A DNA stretch of 64,000 nt from an archaeon (lineage in GTDB: Archaea; Nanobdellota; Nanobdellia; Pacearchaeales; GW2011-AR1): contig JABHNB010000012.1 of NCBI GenBank assembly GCA_018694115.1, positions 1 to 64,000 of the forward strand, given 5' to 3'. The first letter of the stretch is position 1, and each line of letters begins with the position of its first letter. Below are positions 8,409 to 18,583 of this stretch, piece by piece. A program made the translations under genes and the position numbers. The notes under the pieces are model-generated. The model was given only the letters and a program-made list of their open reading frames with translations, had not been told where the DNA came from and ran no database searches.

Positions 8409-11201
8409 TTATAGCTCTCCTAGGCCTTCTATGTCTCCAATAGCTTCTGAGGGAACAACATCATTAACATCCCCATCATAGTTAGCTGCCCAAAGAGTAT
8501 AATCTCCAATGTCCACCTTTCCATTACCACTAAAATCCGCAGATAACCCTTTACCAGATTTGTATTCTTTTGCCCAAATAGCATAATCTACTTCATCTAC
8601 ATCTCCGTCGTGATTTGCATCTCCAACCTTAAATTCAACTGCATCAAATCCTTCTCCCAAATAATTATAGATACATTGTTCATAATCTTCGATTGCAAAA
8701 ATCCCTGCAAACCTACAAAGTAATTTCACCCCGATGGATTTGAACCCCGTAACACTCTGAATCATTTGATTAATCCCAGTACATTCTCCCCCAGAACAAA
8801 GATTACTCTCACATTCATAACTGTTTTGACAAGCCGTCCAATCCTCTCGCTGAGGCTTTATCTTTCCATCAATATCACAATAAGAACTAAGTCCGAATTT
8901 ATCCTCAAATGTTTGCCGGATAGCTAACCTAAATCCATAAGGAATACATTCATTATTATTGAAACATCCAGAACAGATTCCGGGACTACAACTAGTTTCA
9001 TATTCGGTTCTAGTTTGACATCCATTAAGATCCCTACACTTATTCTTTTGCTTACCATGCGCAGGACAAACAACCGGAGAAATATCACACACCCAATCGG
9101 AGACACAGCTCAGTTCTTCATCTTCTAAAGAACTAGGATACTTAACAAGATAATCCTTCAATAGTCTCCCCGACATGGTTGGCCAATCACTAAAGGCCAC
9201 ATTTCCCTCGAAGGTCACATGTTTTCCACCAAGGGCCTTTAGAACATCCTCAGAAGAGATATCTACTCCCGAAGCACCTAAACTAAACACCATTACAGTA
9301 TTATTCCCACTTCTCCAAAAGGCACCAACAATTCCCTTTCCCTGTTCACGTGCACGAATCATATAAACCCACTGTCTTCCAACATTAACAGTATTCAAGT
9401 TAAATCCCGTTTCATCAACAATCTCCTCAAAAATCTCGTCCATCTGATTTTCAGCCCCAGTTTCCGTAGATAGTAAGTCTACAGTAGCTCCAGCATATTC
9501 TTCATCAACAAGGGATGCGCCCCCATATTCTACAGTTAATCTTACTCCGCCCCCATGTAAACTCCTAAATTCTCCCCAAGGCACGCCAGGATTATATTTA
9601 CTAGTCAAAACAAGATTCTTTGAAAGATAGCCCCTAGGAACCACCATCCCGAGTTCAAACCTTCCCCCATTTGCAGAGACAAATGAATAATCTCCTACGC
9701 TCTCTCCAACAACTTCTCCCCAGAAATTAAGAGAACATACTCTAAGACCGTATGCTTCCTCATAATAACAGAATTTATCATCAAGAATTGGTTCCACTTT
9801 TCCATCCTTACGAGTATAATTATAATTTCTAGATAAATTAATAGTAATGTCTCCTTCAGGAGTTCCAATTACAAATTCTAATTCCATTGGAACATTATCC
9901 AACTGATTCTCAGGAACCTGTATACTCCGGTGAATGCTAAATTTCCCCCCAACTTCAACTAAATTGGGACCTCGGTTTCCAAAACTATCTCCATAAATCA
10001 TATATCCCTCCTCAGAAACACACGCACCATCAGAGCAACCATTAGGGCAAGGCTCACAAGAAAGCCCTTCCGATCCAAGAAGAGGCATACAAACACCAAG
10101 GCTCGGTACACATCCCATCCTTACAGAATTGGTACATTTAGTATTCCTATCAGAGCAATAAACTTCATCTTCAGAAACACACTCAGAATCACTCGTACAT
10201 GTTTGTTCATCAGAAATACACGCACCTTCAGAGCAACCATTAGGACACTCATAATCCACAGAAGTACCCGAAGAATCTCCAGTACAAATAAATTCTTCTA
10301 GCCTGTCTCCATTACAATTATCTATCTTATAATCTCTGCTTGTCCCTGTTGTTCCCTTAACAAAATAATCTGTTCCCCCATCGCTGTCAGTACAGACTTC
10401 AGGTTCATCACCATCAATACAGGCCCCATCAGAGCAACCATTAGGGCAATCATAGTTAATCTCATAATATCCGGTGTCTGTATCGCCTCCAATTCCAATA
10501 ATATTTGGGTTCAGAGGGTCTCTGTTAAGATCGCAAGAATACTCTCTCGAAACATTAAAATATTCTTCCTCAATACTTGAATTATCATTCCAACAATAAT
10601 CAGTTTTTGTCACATCGTCCCTTTCCAAAGTCCCTTTCTCAAAATAATTCTCTCCTCCATCACTATCTGTACAACTATCAGTAGCAGGAGTAGCTGGAAT
10701 CGTAGGACATCCATTATCGACAACCCCATCACAATCATTATCCCTATTATCCCCACAAATTTCCTTCTTTTTAACACATGTAGGGGGTGCACAATTTACC
10801 TTCATAGATTTCTTTTCAGTTTCCCAACAAGCATCATCGCCACTACAGGGGCCCTTAACATAAAAAATGTGCTCCTTAGCTACACCTCGTGGAACAGAAA
10901 CGCTCTTTGCATAATATTTCCTTCCAGTTCCAGGATATCCCCTAATACCACTATTACAATCATAACTTTTGCTAATAAAATCAGGGTCATTCCCATCTAA
11001 GGTCTTAGTGGTAAGTCTTATATCTCCCCAAGTACAAACACTAAAGAAAAGATCCACCTTACAAGTGTCGTTATCTACATATCTCACATTCCCATAACTC
11101 CCACTCTTGATTATATCCCTAACTCCTCCTCCTGCAGAAACAATTCCTAAACTAAATACTAATAATGCAACAACACATAAAGCACCAACACCCTTTTTCA
11201 T
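8409..11201 (-). CDS. Large secreted Cys-rich protein with repeated CTDSDGG..CPNGC modules and a C-terminal dockerin-like domain
   Basis: Signal peptide MKKGVGALCVVALLVFSLGIVSA; repeated CTDSDGGxxYFxKGT...CPNGCSxGACI; C-term DANHDGDVDEVDYAIWAKEY...DFSGNGKVDIGDYTLWAANY. Confidence 0.85.
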   Translation of the reverse strand: MKKGVGALCVVALLVFSLGIVSAGGGVRDIIKSGSYGNVRYVDNDTCKVDLFFSVCTWGDIRLTTKTLDGNDPDFISKSYDCNSGIRGYPGTGRKYYAKSVSVPRGVAKEHIFYVKGPCSGDDACWETEKKSMKVNCAPPTCVKKKEICGDNRDNDCDGVVDNGCPTIPATPATDSCTDSDGGENYFEKGTLERDDVTKTDYCWNDNSSIEEEYFNVSREYSCDLNRDPLNPNIIGIGGDTDTGYYEINYDCPNGCSDGACIDGDEPEVCTDSDGGTDYFVKGTTGTSRDYKIDNCNGDRLEEFICTGDSSGTSVDYECPNGCSEGACISDEQTCTSDSECVSEDEVYCSDRNTKCTNSVRMGCVPSLGVCMPLLGSEGLSCEPCPNGCSDGACVSEEGYMIYGDSFGNRGPNLVEVGGKFSIHRSIQVPENQLDNVPMELEFVIGTPEGDITINLSRNYNYTRKDGKVEPILDDKFCYYEEAYGLRVCSLNFWGEVVGESVGDYSFVSANGGRFELGMVVPRGYLSKNLVLTSKYNPGVPWGEFRSLHGGGVRLTVEYGGASLVDEEYAGATVDLLSTETGAENQMDEIFEEIVDETGFNLNTVNVGRQWVYMIRAREQGKGIVGAFWRSGNNTVMVFSLGASGVDISSEDVLKALGGKHVTFEGNVAFSDWPTMSGRLLKDYLVKYPSSLEDEELSCVSDWVCDISPVVCPAHGKQKNKCRDLNGCQTRTEYETSCSPGICSGCFNNNECIPYGFRLAIRQTFEDKFGLSSYCDIDGKIKPQREDWTACQNSYECESNLCSGGECTGINQMIQSVTGFKSIGVKLLCRFAGIFAIEDYEQCIYNYLGEGFDAVEFKVGDANHDGDVDEVDYAIWAKEYKSGKGLSADFSGNGKVDIGDYTLWAANYDGDVNDVVPSEAIGDIEGLGEL

Positions 11202-11232
11202 AAATTGTTAACATCCTTTACCTATTTAAAGA

Positions 11233-12033
11233 TTATGCAAATCTCAGGCTACTTTTTCCTACCTTAAACAACAAGATTATTTCAAAGACATATGCCACAA
11301 TCAAAACTAAGACTCCAACACCAATAATCAGCGTCGACCAACCAATAATATTCAAAATCCCAGTTACCTTAGCAAAAGGAACCTTATCTCCAAGTTTCAT
11401 CACCCCAATACCAAAAATTATTCCCAAGGCAACAAGACTCAATAAGATTATCACTGCAAAAATCAATACACCTATCATCACCTCTAGAATAGACCCAACA
11501 ATATCTTCCAGTCCATTTGGAGAAACATCTCCTATGAAAAGATCCCTCATAAATGTGGGGGAGAAAAAACCAATCGTTTGAAATATTAAAAAGATGACCA
11601 CAAACCCTATGAGGATCCAACTTGCCACCCCCAGTAGCATCCCATCGTGTCTTCTACCCAAAAGGATAAATCCCGATAAAAACAGGATCAAAGAGAAGAC
11701 AATACCCAAGGTCAATCCCAATCCCACAATGCTTCTTAAATCAGAAAAAAAGGCCAACAAAACCAGGAAAGTAATTGCCAATATGCCAAAGATCCCCGCA
11801 ATTCTGAACCATTTAGAATTCTTCACCAAATTCTTTTCCTCTATCTGGGCCTCTTCGACCCTTGAAAGTGCAGGCGCAATATTCGGGGCATTCTTACTAG
11901 ATAAAAAAGAACTCTCTGCCTCATTAACGTCCTTCTGAGTATAACCTGCAGATAATAATTTCTTCTTCAAAACAGGAATCTCAAATTTCCCAGAATTCTT
12001 CTTCAAATAATCAAGAACGACCTTATTCACCAT
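11233..12033 (-). CDS. Multi-pass membrane protein with N-terminal helical domain
   Basis: 266 aa with several hydrophobic segments; N-term KVVLDYLKKNSGKFEIPVLKKKLLSAGYTQKDVNEA. Confidence 0.7.
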   Translation of the reverse strand: MVNKVVLDYLKKNSGKFEIPVLKKKLLSAGYTQKDVNEAESSFLSSKNAPNIAPALSRVEEAQIEEKNLVKNSKWFRIAGIFGILAITFLVLLAFFSDLRSIVGLGLTLGIVFSLILFLSGFILLGRRHDGMLLGVASWILIGFVVIFLIFQTIGFFSPTFMRDLFIGDVSPNGLEDIVGSILEVMIGVLIFAVIILLSLVALGIIFGIGVMKLGDKVPFAKVTGILNIIGWSTLIIGVGVLVLIVAYVFEIILLFKVGKSSLRFA

Positions 12034-12093
12034 TAAAGAAGGTACACTCCAACATTTAAAAAACTTCTTAAACTCTCACATATATATCCCCCT

Positions 12094-13011
12094 ATGGCAT
12101 CAACAAACCAATCCCCATTCTATCAAAGGGCAGAACAAGAATTTCATGAAGCAACAACCGACGAAGAAAGAATTGCCTGCCTCGAAGTCATGATGAAAGA
12201 AGTTCCTAAGCATAAGTCCTCAGAAAATATGCGAAAGAACCTAACCAACCGTTATAAAAAATTAAAGGCAAGCGTCGCCAAGCAGAAAAAATCGGGAAAG
12301 TCGTCCCAACAAGGGATAAAAAAAGCAGACATGCAATGTGTCTTGGCAGGATTTCCAAACACCGGAAAGTCTCAACTTTTCACACTCCTAACAAACCAAG
12401 AAGCGAAAATCTCTCCTCACGAATTCACCACATACAAACCCCAATTAGGGACATTCAAATTCGAAGAAGCCCAAATCCAAATTATAGATCAGCCCTCATT
12501 TCCAAACCATAGTAAAAACCTAGTCAACTCCACAGACACAATCCTCCTCCTAGTTGAGAGTCTCGACCAAATAAAAAAAGCCGAGGAGTTTCTTTACAGG
12601 TCCAAGGCAAAAATTATTCTCATCTTCAACAAATCAGATCTCTTAAATGAAAATGAAAAAAGAAAAGTCAAAGCAAACCTTAAATCCAAACATAAAAAGC
12701 TAGATTCAGTCCTTTTCTCGTCGATAAATCCAAAAAAAGAAGATATCGAAAAACTAAAAAAGAAAATCTTTGAAACCTTCCCAATCATTAGAGTCTATAC
12801 CAAAGAACCAAAGAAAGAAGCAACAAAAGAACCAATGATCATGAAACCCGGGTCAACACTTAAGGACGCAGCAGAAAAAATCCTTAAAGGCCTCTCAAGG
12901 AAGATCAAACGTGCAAGAGTTTGGGGCCCCTCATCAAAGTTCGGAGGACAGGTCATTGGGATCGACCACAAACTCAAGGATAAAGATGTAGTCGAATTTC
13001 AAGTAAGATAA
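12094..13011 (+). CDS. Obg/DRG-type GTPase with C-terminal TGS domain
   Basis: AGFPNTGKSQLFTLLT (G1), NKSDLL (G4), C-terminal IRVYTKEP...GSTLKDAAEKI...VWGPSSKFGGQVIG..H.LKDKDVVEF. Confidence 0.9.
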   Translation: MASTNQSPFYQRAEQEFHEATTDEERIACLEVMMKEVPKHKSSENMRKNLTNRYKKLKASVAKQKKSGKSSQQGIKKADMQCVLAGFPNTGKSQLFTLLTNQEAKISPHEFTTYKPQLGTFKFEEAQIQIIDQPSFPNHSKNLVNSTDTILLLVESLDQIKKAEEFLYRSKAKIILIFNKSDLLNENEKRKVKANLKSKHKKLDSVLFSSINPKKEDIEKLKKKIFETFPIIRVYTKEPKKEATKEPMIMKPGSTLKDAAEKILKGLSRKIKRARVWGPSSKFGGQVIGIDHKLKDKDVVEFQVR

Positions 13012-13230
13012 CTATTCAAACAAATCCATAAACCAATTAATAATTCTCCTTATTACTCCTGCTGAAACACATTCTCCATCGGCACATACATTACTTTCAC
13101 AATCCGAATCTTCATCACAAAGATTACTCTCCTCCGCACTCACAGATCCCCCATTCCCATTTCCCTCACTACTCGCTCTTCCGCCACTGCTCCCCCCATT
13201 GCTTATGTTGCTTAAATTATTTACTCTGCC

Positions 13231-13302
13231 ACTGCTTCCGCCACTGCTTCCGCCACTGCTTCCGCCACTGCTTCCGCCACTGCTTCCGCCACTGCTTCCG
13301 CC
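13231..13302. repeat. 12-bp tandem repeat (actgcttccgcc x6) encoding a (SGGS)n linker
   Basis: Six exact contiguous units. Confidence 0.95.
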
Positions 13303-15271
13303 GCCGCCACGAACTATCTCAACAACCTCTTCCTCATCAATAATCTCCTCTGCCTCTGCCTCAAAACTCTCACCTAAATAATCAAAAATACATTGCTCAT
13401 AGTTCTCTATAGCAAAGATATCTGCAAACTTACAAAGCAATCTCACACCAATCGACTTAAATCCTGCCACACTCTGGATCATCTGATTAATCCCAGTACA
13501 TTCATGACCTGAACAAAGATTACTAGTACATTCATAACTATTCTGACATCGAGTCCAATCATCCTTCTGTATTTTCATTCGACCATCTAAATCACAATAA
13601 AAATTAAGATAATTAGAAATATGTTTTTGTCGAGTATGATTTCCCGAAACATAAAATGTAACCTGAATATAGCTCTCATTGTAATCTTCAGAATCAAAGA
13701 AAATCTCATCAACGACAAAATAATATTTTTCTACATCCATATAAGGATCCCCAACATTGCTTAAATCAATCTCCGCACCTACTTCTAAATAATAGGATCT
13801 GTTTCCCCACTCATTAACCCTCAATGAAGCAGTTCCATTCTTATAAACATCTAATTGAAGTTCAGCATTCCCATCTCTGTCTCTATCCTGATTAGCCTCT
13901 CGTACACTTAATCCTTCTACACCACTATCCGAAAAAGACTCTGTAACTTCTTCAATAGTCCAGCCATTCTCTTTTTCCTTCCTCATACCATAAGGAATAC
14001 AAATATTATCTGAACCTTCATTATCATTACCCCATTCAAACCATCTAGGAACTTGACATCCTGCACAAATTCCTGGAGAACAAGAAAGCTCAGCAGTTCT
14101 AACTTCCTCTTCCTCTAAATTATTATTCCATCTAGTACATGTCTCTTTCTGCTCTCCATGTGGGGGACAAATAGCAGGAGATAGTTGGCATCTCCAAGAC
14201 CCCACAGATTCCTCTTCCTCTTCAATTTGAGAACCACAAGCATCTAAAAAATATTGAATAAGATCATTACCCGGATAATTAATATATAATCCTGAAACAT
14301 ACTCTGCCCTATTATCCATGAGTTTTTCCAAAAAGTCTATCACATTTTCTTGTTGCCTTCTATGTCTTTCTTGCTCCCTTTCCTGACAACTTTCATGCGA
14401 GTCGCAAAAGTCATAATCATAGCTTGAAAGATAAGCCCTAAATAATTTATTTTCATTAAACCAAATAACATTCACATCATTCTGATACGAAGTATCCCTT
14501 AGATCTCTCTCCTCATACGCCACGGACCAAACACCCTTACAAACATAAACAATCTGATAGTTCTCTTCTTCCTCCCAATAATTATTATCTTCCCATATCT
14601 TTTCCTGCCTACACAATTCATTTTCAATAGCATTCTTCAACCCACGCTCAACATTCTCCTTATTCATTAGTTCCTCTACCGCAATATGTGCATAAGCACT
14701 CCTATAGTCATCACGATACTTAAATGAAGCATCATAAGAACGTCCATAACCTGGATAACTCCAAGAATTATTATATCTTAACTCCCATTTATTCCATTCA
14801 TCAATCGTAATATCACTAGGATTTTCCATGAAGTCCATCACACCAGAACAAGTTTCGAATTTCTTTTCTATACATGCCCCATCAACACAACCATTAGGAC
14901 ATGAAAAATTATCATGCCGACAAAGCAACCCTTCCCCACACCTAAACTCAGTTAATATCTCGGGATAATAAATATCATCTATTGATGCCCCACAAACATC
15001 GGTATGAGTCCTAGTGAAGTTACCTGTTCTCCCCTTATCCACACAAGTTCCTTTAGTGTAATAATCTATTCCTCCATCGGAATCAGAGCAAGAAAGTTCG
15101 CCAAGGCAAGTCTCCCAAGTCCACTCACTCATTGAATCACCATCAGACTGATCAATAATACCATCATTATTAAAATCAAAAAAGGATCAGTCAATGGTGG
15201 CATTTGGATCGTATGACTCAGAATCAGGATTACATTGATTGTATTTCAAAATATCTGTCGCATCAACATCT

Positions 15272-15498
15272 CCATCACCATCATAATCAGCTTCAGAACA
15301 TTCAATTTCCACAGGACATGTCTTTTCGTACCATGTCCTAAAAGAAGATAAATCTGCTGCCCCAACATACCCATCATTATTAAAATCCCAAAAAGAACAA
15401 TTTTCAGTATAATTTATATTATAGCATTCCCTAAACTTAAATAAATCTTCAAATCCAACATCCCCATCACCATCATAATCAGCTTCAGAACATTCAAT
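15272..15498. repeat. Pair of exact 35-bp direct repeats (15272-15306, 15464-15498), period 192 bp, in duplicated EF-hand units
   Basis: ccatcaccatcataatcagcttcagaacattcaat occurs twice; encodes the IECSEADYDGDGD region in each unit. Confidence 0.9.
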
Positions 15499-15657
15499 AA
15501 TCTTCACGGACTCGATAGTCGCATTAGATTCTTCTTCCGCAATAACAATACCCAAACTAAATACTAACAAAAAAACAAAACATAAAACACCAATACTCTT
15601 TTTCATATAACTTTCTAGAAATAATACCTATTTAAACATTACTCTCTTGTTAACAAC

Positions 15658-15942
15658 ATGAACCCTCAAAAGTCCCTTTTCATCGCAACCATAATCGGAA
15701 TCCTAATTCTCTTAGCCATCTCCCAATTTTCATCCCAAATAACAATTCAAGGAAAAATTCAATCAATCAAATATGGAAACAATAAAATTACAATCAAACT
15801 CAACAACACGCCCGAACAAATCATAATCTTCGAAAATAAAATCCTTCCACTAAAATCCGGAGATCAAGTGCATATAGAAGGCAAACAAGATACCTACAAA
15901 AACCAATCCCAAATTATAGTGGATAAAATAGTAAGAAATTAA
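15658..15942 (+). CDS. Membrane-anchored OB-fold-like small protein
   Basis: N-terminal TM; TIQGKIQSIKYGNNKITIKLNN...LKSGDQVHIEGK beta-rich pattern. Confidence 0.6.
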   Translation: MNPQKSLFIATIIGILILLAISQFSSQITIQGKIQSIKYGNNKITIKLNNTPEQIIIFENKILPLKSGDQVHIEGKQDTYKNQSQIIVDKIVRN

Positions 15943-16004
15943 TCGTACGAAAGTTGCTCAACAATATTCCAGAAAAAATCATAATCTTCGAAAATAAATT
16001 AAAC

Positions 16005-16418
16005 TTACTTAATCAATGCCCTTAACTCTTCGTTTTCAAGCTTCAACTCATAAATAGCCTGTCTCAACAACTCAATCTCCATAACAATATCTACACCTTC
16101 CTCAATCTTTGTATGTGGATAAACAGTCTTTAAAACTTCAACAATCTCACAAGGTCTTCCTTTATTCCCACAAACCTCTTCATCGACCAATTCCTCTTCT
16201 GGCCTAGAAAAATCAGTAACCTCATACTCTACATGCCCATAAAACTCACTATGATCAATCTCCTCTCCCTCCTTTAAATCACTAGCATCTTTAATCTTAT
16301 CCAAAGCTTTCCCTTTAGATTTATCATAAACCTGCGTTCGCGTCATGAAACCAGTTGCAGAAACATTATCCGAAAACCAAGCCAAACCACTTCCAACCTC
16401 GCTTGTATTAAATATCAA
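16005..16418 (-). pseudogene. Fragment resembling the C-terminus of a large surface/fibre-like protein, apparently 5'-truncated
   Basis: Frame opens directly after an in-frame TGA and lacks ATG (YDGVNLIFNTSEVGSGLAWFSDNVSATGF...; called start is TTG); ends in a coiled coil IELLRQAIYELKLENEELRALIK. Confidence 0.5.
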
Positions 16419-16535
16419 ATTAACCCCATCATATCAATTACTCATCCTTATTCTTTATAAATCTTATGTCAAATTTTTGAGATTTCACTAAAAAATTAAA
16501 ACGCATCCATATATACCTCTAATCTCTTAAGTAAT

Positions 16536-17732
16536 ATGCTCCAACTCATTGCAGCAATTCTCCTAGGCACGCTCGCAGGAACTTTCACAGGCCTCATCCC
16601 TGGAGTCCACACAAACCTCATAGCGACGTTAACACTTTCAGCCTTGGCTTTTCTCCTAACTTATTTTCAGCCAATTACAATAATTACCTTCATCGCCTCG
16701 ATGGCAATCGCTCATACATTCATAGATTTTATTCCATCAATATTCTTCGGAGCTCCTGATGAAGATACAGGCCTTAGCGTTCTCCCAGGTCATGACCTCC
16801 TTCTCAAAGGACATGGACATGCGGCAGTAAATCTTACCCTACTTGGTTCTGCTCTCTCAATAATACTTCTAATAATAATAGTACCAATCTTCATCATCAC
16901 CGTTCCACCTGTTTATCCATTCATTCAAAGAATGATGGCATGGTTTCTAATCTTAATTTCTATATTCCTTATCTCAAAAGAGAAAGAATCAAAGATATGG
17001 GCACTAATAATCTTCATCTTAGCCGGATTCCTCGGAATAGCTACACTAAACTCTCCAATGGATCAGCCACTTCTCCCCCTCTTGACCGGGCTTTTTGGAT
17101 CATCGACCCTCATTTATTCAATATCTAAAAAGATTACAATTCCCGAACAAAAAACTTCAACATTTATTCTTCCAAAAAAGAAGTTTATCAAACCTGCGAT
17201 TGCAACGGCCTTAGTCTCACCAATCTGTTCTTTCCTTCCAGGCCTTGGGAGCAGTCAAGCAGCAATAATTGGATCTGAAATTACTGGAGAAATCTCACAG
17301 AAACAATTCCTCATTCTTCTAGGATCAATTAATACATTAGTAATGTCAATTTCATTCGTCACCCTTTTCCTTACTCAAAAAACTAGGACAGGTGCAGCAA
17401 ATGCAATCTCACAAATTGCCCAAATCACACCAACAGAGTTAACAATAATCCTCCTCGCAATACTAATCTCTGCAACAATTTCATTCTTCACGGCTTCAAT
17501 AATATCAAAATTTTTCGCAAGACATATCCACAAGTTCAACTATACATTAATCTCCACATTAATTCTAGTCTTTCTAACTTCAATCATTTCCATCACATCA
17601 GGAAAATTAGGAATGTTCACCCTCGTAGTATCTACTCTTCTAGGATTAACATGCATCTATGCTGGGATCAGAAGAGGTTTTTTAATGGGGGCGCTACTTA
17701 TTCCCACCATACTCTTCTATCTCCCATTTTAA
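16536..17732 (+). CDS. TctA/DUF112-like tripartite tricarboxylate transporter permease family protein
   Basis: GTLAGTFTGLIPGVHTNLIATL glycine-rich N-terminus, internal repeat SPICSFLPGLGSSQAAIIGSEI, multi-TM. Confidence 0.8.
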   Translation: MLQLIAAILLGTLAGTFTGLIPGVHTNLIATLTLSALAFLLTYFQPITIITFIASMAIAHTFIDFIPSIFFGAPDEDTGLSVLPGHDLLLKGHGHAAVNLTLLGSALSIILLIIIVPIFIITVPPVYPFIQRMMAWFLILISIFLISKEKESKIWALIIFILAGFLGIATLNSPMDQPLLPLLTGLFGSSTLIYSISKKITIPEQKTSTFILPKKKFIKPAIATALVSPICSFLPGLGSSQAAIIGSEITGEISQKQFLILLGSINTLVMSISFVTLFLTQKTRTGAANAISQIAQITPTELTIILLAILISATISFFTASIISKFFARHIHKFNYTLISTLILVFLTSIISITSGKLGMFTLVVSTLLGLTCIYAGIRRGFLMGALLIPTILFYLPF

Positions 17733-17777
17733 GGTTCCTCAAAAACATTTAAAACTACCAGTATATATACTACTAAC

Positions 17778-17984
17778 ATGGCAAAAAGCGCAATATATCT
17801 TGGAATCGCGTGGCTTATCTTCGCTGCATGGCTTTTCTATGTCTCCAGATCTTGGATTGCACTAGGAGTTAACGCAGCAATAGGAATAGCATTAATTCTC
17901 CTCCATAAGGAAGAAGATAAAATCGAAGAACGAAAAGATATAAATAAACCAAAGGCTAAAAAAGAACAAGTAACACTTAGATAA
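17778..17984 (+). CDS. Small membrane protein
   Basis: 68 aa, two hydrophobic segments, charged tail. Confidence 0.6.
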   Translation: MAKSAIYLGIAWLIFAAWLFYVSRSWIALGVNAAIGIALILLHKEEDKIEERKDINKPKAKKEQVTLR

Positions 17985-17988
17985 TCAA

Positions 17989-18312
17989 ATGGCAAAGATA
18001 ATCACAACCACAACAGCAGAAATTCCTGGAAAAAAAGTTAAACAAATCATTGGAGTTGTAAAAGGAAATACAATTAGAGCACGACATCTTGGACGAGATA
18101 TTATGGCAGGACTCAAAACAATTGTTGGAGGAGAAATAAAATCCTACACAGAGATGACAACCCAAGCAAGAGAAGAAGCATTCAATAGAATGGTTAATGA
18201 GGCTGTAGAACTCAAAGCCGACGCAATTATCAATATTAGATTCACAACTTCAGTAGTAATGCAAGGTGCAGCAGAAATGTTAGCCTATGGCACGGCAGTG
18301 AAACTGCAGTAA
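17989..18312 (+). CDS. YbjQ/UPF0145 family protein
   Basis: VVKGNTIRARHLGRDIMAGLKTIVGGEIKSYTEMTTQAREEAFNRM...ADAIINIRF. Confidence 0.9.
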   Translation: MAKIITTTTAEIPGKKVKQIIGVVKGNTIRARHLGRDIMAGLKTIVGGEIKSYTEMTTQAREEAFNRMVNEAVELKADAIINIRFTTSVVMQGAAEMLAYGTAVKLQ

Positions 18313-18343
18313 AGTTAAATTAGGATAATTCTAATATCTCTCA

Positions 18344-18514
18344 TTACATAAAACGACTACAGTGAGTAAGATCATAGAGAACAGTAGCTCTAACTTCTGC
18401 AGGAGCACTATCTATAGTATCAGGAGTATATTGGGTATTAACTGGTCTCCTCATTGAGATCTTTGTAAGTCCTCTTGCCCTCATCATATCACCAAGATCT
18501 ATATCTTTTTCCAT
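18344..18514 (-). CDS. Candidate 56-aa small protein (not in ORF track)
   Basis: ATG..TAA: MEKDIDLGDMMRARGLTKISMRRPVNTQYTPDTIDSAPAEVRATVLYDLTHCSRFM. Confidence 0.4.
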   Translation of the reverse strand: MEKDIDLGDMMRARGLTKISMRRPVNTQYTPDTIDSAPAEVRATVLYDLTHCSRFM

Positions 18515-18583
18515 ATCATATTTAATATCCCAATCTTTTTAATCTTTTCCAATAAAATTCATCAATTAAGAATAATAACAAAA

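Larger units (their letters stand above)
13012..15606 (-). pseudogene. Secreted Cys-rich/dockerin-like surface protein interrupted by one in-frame TGA (15187-15189); called as two ORFs (15187-15606 and 13012-15132)
   Basis: Both ORFs are in the same frame (15606-15132=474=158x3); reading through TGA gives ...DPNATID*SFFDFNNDGIIDQSDGDSMSEWTWETC, continuing the EF-hand repeat; signal peptide only on the upstream ORF. Confidence 0.75.

Noticed and set aside
13199-13381. Pro/Leu-repeat ORF (LLPPLLPP)
   Set aside because: Antisense of the 12-bp SGGS-linker repeat.
15187-15189. Genome-wide TGA reassignment or clear selenocysteine
   Set aside because: TGA is used as a normal stop at other genes here, and no SECIS or Sec machinery is visible; kept only as a hypothesis for this one codon.
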